A stretch of DNA of 64,000 bases. It comes from Bradyrhizobium nivariense (GTDB lineage: Bacteria; Pseudomonadota; Alphaproteobacteria; Rhizobiales; Xanthobacteraceae). Positions 35,507 through 44,500 of the stretch are shown piece after piece. The notes beneath the pieces were generated by a model. That model saw only the letters and a program-made list of their open reading frames with translations. It made no database searches and was not told the DNA's origin. The position numbers and the translations under genes are program-made. The DNA lies in contig NZ_JARVWW010000010.1 of assembly GCF_029846715.1 (NCBI RefSeq), forward strand, positions 176,957 through 240,956, given 5' to 3'. Position 1 is the stretch's first letter, and every line of letters begins with the position of its first letter.

Positions 35507-38500
35507 TCAGCCATGCCATGCAGCAGCAAGCTGCCTCTGAACGGTGGTGTCAGACTGTGACGTTTGGGATAGCGCTGCGGGATCCGGTCCGGCCCCCGCG
35601 CCCTCATACCCTGCAATCGCACTGATCAGTCTCGACAGATCAGTTTCGAGCTGGACGCCGGAATTGCTCGCGCCTCCCGGCGGTTGATGCGACGTGGCGA
35701 AGTCGAACCATTCCGAGAGGAAGGATCGTCCACCGGGACCTGGAATGGCGATGTCTGACTGAGCCGAGCGCAGAAACTTCTCGATCGGTGTCAGCGCCTC
35801 GGACTCGGAGGACGTTCGGTCGATCTCGAAGCCCGACGACTCTTTGGCAACCGTCGCGGCCTGGTGGATCGGGGGATCGCCGATCAACGTGCCGCCATGA
35901 CCATCAGTCGCCGACGTGAACTGCGCCGTCACATATTGGCCGAGCAACGTAACGTGCGCGGTGTGAACGCCATCACTGACCGTCAAGGTGCCGCTGGTGT
36001 TGCTGGCGGCCTCCGCAAAGGACAACGTTGTGCTCGAGTTGTAGGCGATATCGACAAGGTCGATATGCTCCGGTTGCCCAAACCCGGAAATGCTGCCGGT
36101 GAAGGCCTGCGATGAATCGAGCGTCAAGGTTCCGCCGGCGCTGACCGTGAAGCCCACGGAGGCTCCGACTGAACCCCCGCTGGCGACTTCGAGGGTCCCG
36201 GCGCCAACGGTCGCGCCACTCGCAACGCCGCCAGAACTGACATAGAGGAGACCGCCGGCGCTGACGTAAGTCGAGGAAGCGATACCGCCAGCCGAGATCG
36301 TTTCAGTACCTCCGCTGCTGACGATTGTGCCGCTCGCAGAGCCGCCCGAAAGGACGATCTGGCTGCCGCCACTCGAAACGACCGCCCCGAGTGTGGTGCC
36401 TCCAGATTTGACGGATTGTGTCCCAGCAACCGTGGTGCTCGTCGCCGTGCCGCCGGAGCTTACGATCTCCGAACCGCCAGCATAGACCTTGGTCCCGCTA
36501 TCGATGCCGCCGGCGGACACCGTCACGCTACCGCCGCTGCTCACGATCGTGCCGCTCGCGACACCGCCTGATGACACCACCTCTGCGCCGCCGCTCGATA
36601 TCGTCGTATTCTTCGCGGTGCCGGATATCAGGATCCGTTCAATTCCGCCGCTCAATACGGTCGCAGCATTTGCGATGCCGCCGGATAAAACCATCTCGAG
36701 ACCGCCGCTCGAAACGATAGTGGAATTGGCAGTTCCAGAGACCTGGTTGGTGCCGCCCTTCAGCTGCGTCGCACTGACTGTTCCGCCCGCTAGCTCAAAT
36801 TCAACACCGCCCGCGTACACCGTCGTGCCGCTGGCCAAACCAGAGTAGACCGCTTCGGTGCCGCCACTGCTGACGATCGCGTTGATCGCCGTGCCGCCCG
36901 ATTCAACGTACTCTCCGTTGTGCGGGCCGCCCAATACGACGGTGCCGCTGGCTACGCCAATCACCACCTGGTTGCCCAACAGCTGCGTTCCACTCGCCAC
37001 GCCACCAGACGATACGGTCAGGGTACCGCCTAAGAGGACCGAGTCGCCGACCACGGAGCCACCGGACAGAACATAAGCCTGCCCTCCGCTGGTGACTGTC
37101 CCGCCACTCGCAGTTCCCCCAGACGAGACTGTCTCAGTGCCGCTGTTGCCGACTGTCGTGCTGGTAGCCTTGCCTCCGGAGCGGATGATCTCCGCGCCAC
37201 CAGCATAGACGGAGGTCCCGCTGTCGGTGCCCCCTGCGGACACCGTCGCAACACCACCGCTGCTGACTGCCGCATTGATCGCCGTGCCGCCAGACGACAC
37301 CACCATCGTGCCGCCCGCGACGACCAGCACGCCCTGATCGGTTTGCCCGGACAGAACGTTGAGCGTGCCACCGCTGGACACCACGACAGAGCCGCCCGCC
37401 GCAACGTTAGCACCGCTCGCAACGCCGTTGATCAGCAATTGACCACCGGCGGCAACCGTCGTCCCACTGGCGACACCGCCCGAGGAGATGACCATCGCGC
37501 CGGCATTGGCGACGGAAACGCCGCGCACCGTCTGGCCGGAGAGCACATTCAGGTTGCCCCAGGCTCCAACGGACACAGTGCCTCCAGCTACCTGGTTGAC
37601 GCCAAAGACCGCGCCATCCGCGACCAGTGTGCCACCACTGCTCACGGTGGCGTTGGTCAACGTCCCGCCGTAGAGCACATCGAGCGCCGTGCCGCTGTTG
37701 ATGGTCGCACCGTTGAGGGTTTCGCCGGACCCGACCTCAAGCGTGCAATTTGCATTGGTCGAGTACCCACTGGTAACTCCGCCCACGATCTCCAGGTAGC
37801 TGCCGGGAGTAAAGCCCGCGGAATTGGCGTTGCCGCCGCCGAACACCTCGAGCGTTCCGCCACTGGAAACGATCGCCCCGTTGGTTGTGCCGCCCGAGAG
37901 CACTTCCAGCGTGGTGCCGCTGGCGATGGTGTAACCGGTCAACGTATCGCCGGCCCCGACCGCCACGATTCCTCCGCTACTGACCGTCGTTCCAGTCGCA
38001 CTGGCGCCCGTGAACAACTCGAGGGTGCCGCCACTCGAAACAACCGTCCCGACAGCGCTTCCCCCGGAAGCCACCGTGAGCAGTCCGTCACCGGCAACCT
38101 TGACGCCGCTGACCGTCTGCCCCGCACCGACATCGATCTCGCCGAAGGCGGAAATCACGGCCACCGATCCGCTGAGGATGTTCGCGCCCGCAAGATCGGC
38201 GTTGTAGACCCCGAGGGTACCTCCGCTGCTTACGGTGACGTTCGCCCCGACTCCGCCCGAGTCGACCAGGAGCGTGCCTCCGTTGCTGACGGTGACACCG
38301 CTCACGGAGAATCCGCCTATGTCCAGCAATCCGCCACTCGAGACAACGGCGCCCCCGCTCACAATCGATGCGTTGACGACGGTGCCATCGACGATCAGCT
38401 GCCCCCCGCCATCGACCACCGTATTGCTGACCGTGGCCCCCGACGAAACGACCAATTTTCCGACGCTGGTGACCGACACATTCCAGTCAGTCTGGCCCGA

Positions 38501-41500
38501 GGTCACCGTGAACGTACCACCGGCGACCGTAGCGTTTCCGCCGCTAACGATCGATGCGCCAGAGACTGTGCCGTACGTGGTCAACTGGCCACCACTGCTC
38601 ACCAGAGTATTTCCGGCCGTTGCGCCACTCGACACGACCAGCGTCCCACCGGTCAGGACGGCGCCACCGTTGACGGTCTGGCCCGACGCCAGATTGAGAA
38701 CACCACCGCTACCGACGAAGACGGTCCCATTTGACGAAGTCGCGCCATTCACCGTGCCCCAGACGTCAAGCTCGCCGCCGCTATTGACCGTGACATTGCT
38801 GACCACGGCGCCACTGAACGCGCCTTCCACAACACCGCTGCTGACGATATAGCCGCTTTGAGTGGCCCCGGCTTCGATGAGGAGTTGGCCGCCAGCCTTG
38901 ATCGTCGCACTGGTCGCGGTGCCGCCAAACAATTCCAGCACACCGCCGCTCGAAACGGTCGTGCCGGAGATTGATGCGCCCGATGTCACCCCCAGCGTTT
39001 GCCCGGCAGAAACGGTTGTGTTGCTCAACGAGGCTCCAGAGCCGACGTAGTAGACGGCTCCAGACGTCAAGGTGAGGTTGCTGGTGGTCGCACCGCCGAA
39101 GACCTCGATCGCACCACCGCTCGATACGACCGTCCCGTTCGCCGTGCCGCCGGAATAAAGGGCAAGAAGGCCGCCGTTCTGGACCGCGCCGCCCTGCAAG
39201 CTCTGCCCTGCCGACAGACTCAGGACACCGCCGTTGCCAATGGTCACGTTGGCTCCCGCGACGGCACTCGCTCCGTCGACCGCACCATAGAGGGTCAGGC
39301 TGCCGCCATTATTGACACTGACGTTGCTTGCGACGCCACCGTTCGCGACAGTGATTGCATTGCCGCTCGTGACCGTTGCGCCATTGACCGTCCCGCCGGA
39401 TCCGACATCGAGGGTAACACCATTACTGGCGGTGTAGTTGCTGAGGGTGTAACCGGCCGAGATCTGCAGATAGCTGCCCGAGGTGAAGATCGTTCCGTTC
39501 GCAATCGCGCCAGAGCCAAGGATCAGCATTCCGCCGCTCGAGACGGTCGTTCCGCTGACAGTACCTCCGGAGTCGACCTGGAGAATCCCGCCATCGGGGA
39601 CGACGAAGCTGCTCTCGGTGAAGCCGGATCCGATCTCAAAGTATCCGCCGGATTGGAGCGTAACGCCTGTCACGCTGGCGCCGCCAAAGACTGCCAGATC
39701 ACCGCCGCTTAAAATCGTGGTATTGCTGGCGCTTCCGCCCGACGCAACTTGGATAAGACCGCCATCGACAATCTGGCTGCTGCTCACCGAGCCAAAGACG
39801 ACCGCCGTGCCGGATCCAAGCACATTAATGATCTCGTTGCTTCCGCTGACCTCGACATAGGCGCCAGTCTCGACATAGATGAGATCATTATTGCCGATGA
39901 TCTGCGCCGGATCGGTGTAGGTGCCGACATTCGGGCCGATCGTGATCGTCGCGTTTGACGCTTGCGTGATCGGAGATGCGCTGGTGTAGGCAAAGCCGCT
40001 CAGCGTGCTGCCGGAACCGACGAAGATCTGGTCACCGGTCCCGGAGGTCAGGGTCAATGATGTCGGACCGACCTGGGCGATCTGATTGTTGTTCCCCGAC
40101 ACCGTGGCGATGCCGCCATCCTCCACGGTGATCGCCGCATTGAACGCGTTGATCGTCGCCGTCACGCCGGGGATGTCGACCGCGTTGTTATAGCCGTTCA
40201 GCGTAAGATTGCTGCCGTTCAGCGCCAGCACCACGTTGCTATTGCCATTGACTGTCACGGCAACGCCGCCTGTCCCTGCAGCGAGATTGCCATCTTCGAG
40301 CCACTGCCCCGAGTAAGCATAGGTGCCCGACGTCGTCAGCGAGACGATCTTGCTCGCCGGGTTAATCCACTGCGGCGCGGTCGAGACGAGATCCTGGTTG
40401 CCATCGACTAGCGTTCGGTTGTCTTCCGCGCCTCGGTCCGCCGCATATTGGGCAACGGCAACCGCCATGTTTGCCAACTCGCTCGGTGTCGGAGCCTGAT
40501 CGTGGACGAACTGGCCGAACGTTCCCATCTCCAACGCCGTCGGAAGACGTCCGAAGGCATTCTGGAACGCGGCGGTGACGTCGAAACCATACCAATAGAA
40601 GGTCCCCGGGGTCGGGCCGGGAACGCCATAGTTCGATTGGTAACCTGTCGTCAGCAGAATACCATTAGCAAGACCGACGCGATCCAATCGTCCCGCATCA
40701 ATGAAGTTGATGAGATGCTGGGTTTCTGAGTTATCCATCGAGCGCCCGAGCAACGTTCGATAGATCTCATTGGCGATCGCGACATCCTGCTTTTCGGTTG
40801 CGACGTCGATGGTGATCGTGCGCGTACGGGTATACCCGTCACTGACCGTCCAGGTATCGATGCCGTTTGCATCAATAATATGCGATGCGGTACCGCTGCG
40901 AACTCCAGAGACCGCTTCCGGGCTATTGGCAACGACCGTGCGCGACCATTCGTAACTTCCGTTGGCGCTCGGCAGGACAACCGTCGTGTCCGTCACCCCC
41001 TGTGAATTCGCCAGGGTCGAAACCAGGCCGTTTGCACTGACAGAGTACGTATTGATACCGAGGATGGTATTTGCAGTAGCCGTCGTGTCACCATAATAGG
41101 TCGAGACTTCTGTCTTGGACCCGTCCGGTCCGACGGTCGTGGTATCGACCTGATTGAAGATGCCGTTGCCGTTGTTGTCGACCTTGGTCACGGTCGTAAG
41201 ACCATTGGCACTGGTCGTCTTGATCGATTCTGAACGAAGGTTGGCAAAGCTGTTGCCGTAGGCCGTTGTCATCGCCTCGGTCTTGGAGCCATCGACATTC
41301 AAAGTGGTGATGTCCGAGGCGACAATGTCGGTCGACAGCAGCGAGGATGGCAAGCTGCCGCCATTGAGGATCGCGGTCGCCGCCGAGTTCAAATTCGCCA
41401 GCGTCTCCAAGCCCGTCGTGTCGTAGACGAAGCTCTTGGACAAGCCATTGCCGGACACGTCGGCAACGATCTGGCCGACAGTGAGCCATCCCGTCGGGTC

Positions 41501-44500
41501 GTAGTTTATCGTCGTTACCGTTTTGCTGGCATCGGCGTTGGTGCTCGTGGTGATCGTCTGGGTGAAGCCGATCGAACCGAACGATCCGGAACCTGTCCGG
41601 GTTTCGGTCGTCGTGTTATCGGCATTCTTGACGAAAGTATCGGTGACGATGTTGTACTGGCTACCGTCATAGTCGCGGTAGGACGTTTCCGAGATCGTCC
41701 GTCCGTCGAAGCTCGTCGAGACGATGTCCTGGCGTTCGATGAACGACGGCGTCGACGAGTTGAAGTAGGTGGTCGTATCGGTCTTCGAGCCGTCGAGTGC
41801 GGTGACCTTGGTCTCCTGGATCAGCGCGGCGCTCTGCCCGGCGAGTGTCACCGTCGAGGTGGTAGAAAGGCCGTTGGCCGAGGTGACGATCGTCTGCGTA
41901 TCGCCGATGCCTTGATAACCGCTGGTCGTGACCGCAACCGTCTCGGTGGTGTTGCCGAAATCGTCGATCGCAACGCTGTCGTTGGTCGTCACCGTGGCGT
42001 TTTGCGCGAGCAGTTGGGACAGCGCTCCGGTCAGTACCATCGTGGTCAGCTTGGTCTGTGCGTTTCCGGATATCTGGGTCTTCACCGACGTCTTGAGTGT
42101 CGTCGCGTTGACGACATCCGTGTCTTCCCAATCGATCAGACGGCCACCATCGCCGTTGGAGTCGTACGTTGTCGTCTCGCTTTGGGTATCATCGGTCGTT
42201 CCAGCGCCATTCTTGTAGACCATCTGAACCGACAATCCATTCCCGCTGGCCGTCTTGACGATGGTGCCAAGCAGCGCGTGGTTGGAATCGTAGCTCGTCA
42301 GCGTATCGACGATCGAGCCGTTGGCTTGGGTCTGCGTGGTTTCGGTCTGGTCGACCGTCGAAATGGTCCCCGTTTCATTGAAATAGCGGTTGGCCGAAAT
42401 CGTCTGCTTGTCGGCGCTGACAGTGGTGACGGTCTGGGTCGTCATGCCGCCGTTAGCGTTGAACGTCGAGACGGTTTCCGTACGACTGCCGTCCGTCCTG
42501 TTGAGGACGGTATTATCGGTTGTCACCAGATTGAAAATCGGCGAGCTGCCGTTCAAAGCACCATTGGCGTCGACCTTCGTCGTGATCGACAGCCCATTTC
42601 CCGACGTGATGGTGACGGTCTCGTCGAGCAATCCCGACTTGTTCGAACTGCTGATGGTTTCGGTCCGGCTCCCGTCGGCATTGAGCACCGTCGCATCCGT
42701 TGTCGAGAAGTCCGCCGTCGTGTCGCCGTTGACAGCTGTAGCCACCGTCTTGGTCAGGCCCGTCGCATTCGTCGTCGCGATGGTTCGAAGCAGGAGCGCT
42801 CCGCCCGACGTCGTGAAATAATCGGTCGTATCGGTGGTGCTGCCGTCGGTCCCCGGCAGGATGGTCTCGCTCTGGTACGTGGCCACCGAACCGTTGGATT
42901 GCCGGGTGATGGTCGTTTCCAGGCCGGCGCTGGTGACGATGATCCCACTGTGGACCGTGGTGACGTCCCGGACTGTTCCCGTGGTGGTGCCGGTATAGTC
43001 GGTGACCACCTCGGTCCGGCTGCCGTCGGCGTTGACGGTCGTCATATCCGTCGTCGACCGATCGGTAACCCCATCACCATCGAGGTCGTAAGACACGGTG
43101 CTACCGAGCCTGCCCGCGGCGGTCACCGTCTGCGTGGAATCAATCTTCGTGGCGTTGTAGCTGTAATCGGTGACGCTCTGCGTCGAGCTGCCGTCGGCAT
43201 TGAGCGTCGTCGCTGCCGTCGTCTTCGTTGCGTAATGAGTCGTCGCATACGGATTTAGGGTTGTGGTGGCCGTCAATCCGTTGGCAGTCGCCGACGTGGT
43301 CGAGGTCGATAGCAACGTGCCGTTCTGCGAGGTGGTATTGGCGGTCGTGCTGCGGCTGCCGTCGCTGTTGATTGTGGTGGTCGCCGTCGTCGTCCGATCA
43401 AAGGCGAGACCGCTGGATGAGTAGACCGCAGCTGTCTGCCCCTGAATGTCCGTCTTGACGGTCCTGACGAGACCATCGGCGGTGGTCGTCGTCAGCGTCG
43501 CACCGAGGACGTCCCCCTGCTGGTCAAAATTGACGGATTGATCCTGCACGGTGCCGTTGTTCTGCAACGTCACGGTCTCGACCTGCTTGACGAGGCCGGT
43601 CGTGCCGAGGGCCGTGGTCCTCGTGACAAGCTGGCGGTTCGCGGCGGTGTTGGTCTGCACCGTCTCGAGAGTGTGACCCGCACCATCCGTGACGGTCAGC
43701 GTCTCGCTCAAGGCGCCCCCGGCGCTGATCGTCGTCAGGTCGGTCGAAACCTGGTCCCAAGTCCCCGCACTCGCCAGTGAGGATGCCACGAAGGCGCTGG
43801 AAACGATGGTTTCGAGACCACCGGACGTCACCACGATCTGTGACTGGTCAATCTTGTAGCTCGTGGACGATCCAAAGTGGGTCACCGTTTCGGTCGATGT
43901 TCCCGCCGAGGTCGTGGTATTATCGGTGGTGATATGATCGAACACCGGCGCAGCAACCGTTCCGCTGCCGGTCGAATCGATCTTAATCGTCTTGGCTAGG
44001 CCGCCGCTCGTCGTCGTGGTCACGACCTCGCCCTTGAGCGAACCGTTACCATTAAGAAGTTCGGCGGTATCCGTCGTCGTTCCCGAGCTGACGGTCACGG
44101 TCTCATATTGCGTGATCTTGCCGTCGCCGTTGCCATAGATCGTTGTAGTCCGCGCCGCGCTGCCGAGCGTGGTCGAATTAATGCTCTTCGAGCGCTGCGT
44201 GCCGTTGGCGCTGTTGTCCACGATGGTGGTGGTTTGGGTCCCGCCAGCATTGGAGATCGTCGTGGTTCTGTTATCGACCACGATGAATGCGCCGTTGTCG
44301 AGCTGCGACGTCACCGCCGACGTGACGAGTCCGCCGCTGCTCTGTGGGGTCTGAGACGTGACGATCTGATCGAGTAGTGTGTTGTTCGCGCTCCGGTCGG
44401 TCGAGGTCGTGACCGAGCCGCCGGAATTGGTCACGGTTTGATCGACCGAGGTCCGATTGAGGGTCACGCCGTCGGTCAGGTCGCTGCTGGTCGTCCGCGT

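Noticed and set aside
35507..36140. Autotransporter beta-barrel at the giant protein's C-terminus
   Set aside because: The last 200 residues are too short, contain charged helical stretches and end QRQLAAAWHG rather than an aromatic-ending barrel strand.
37343..38734. 463-residue open frame on the plus strand opposite the giant gene
   Set aside because: It is antisense to the SLS repeats; its repeated pattern (GDTARGDDHR and similar) mirrors the codon pattern of the repeats. No start signal or family match.
41912..43258. 448-residue open frame opposite the DGS repeats
   Set aside because: Arg/Gly-rich repetitive composition and antisense position mark it as a high-GC shadow of the giant gene.
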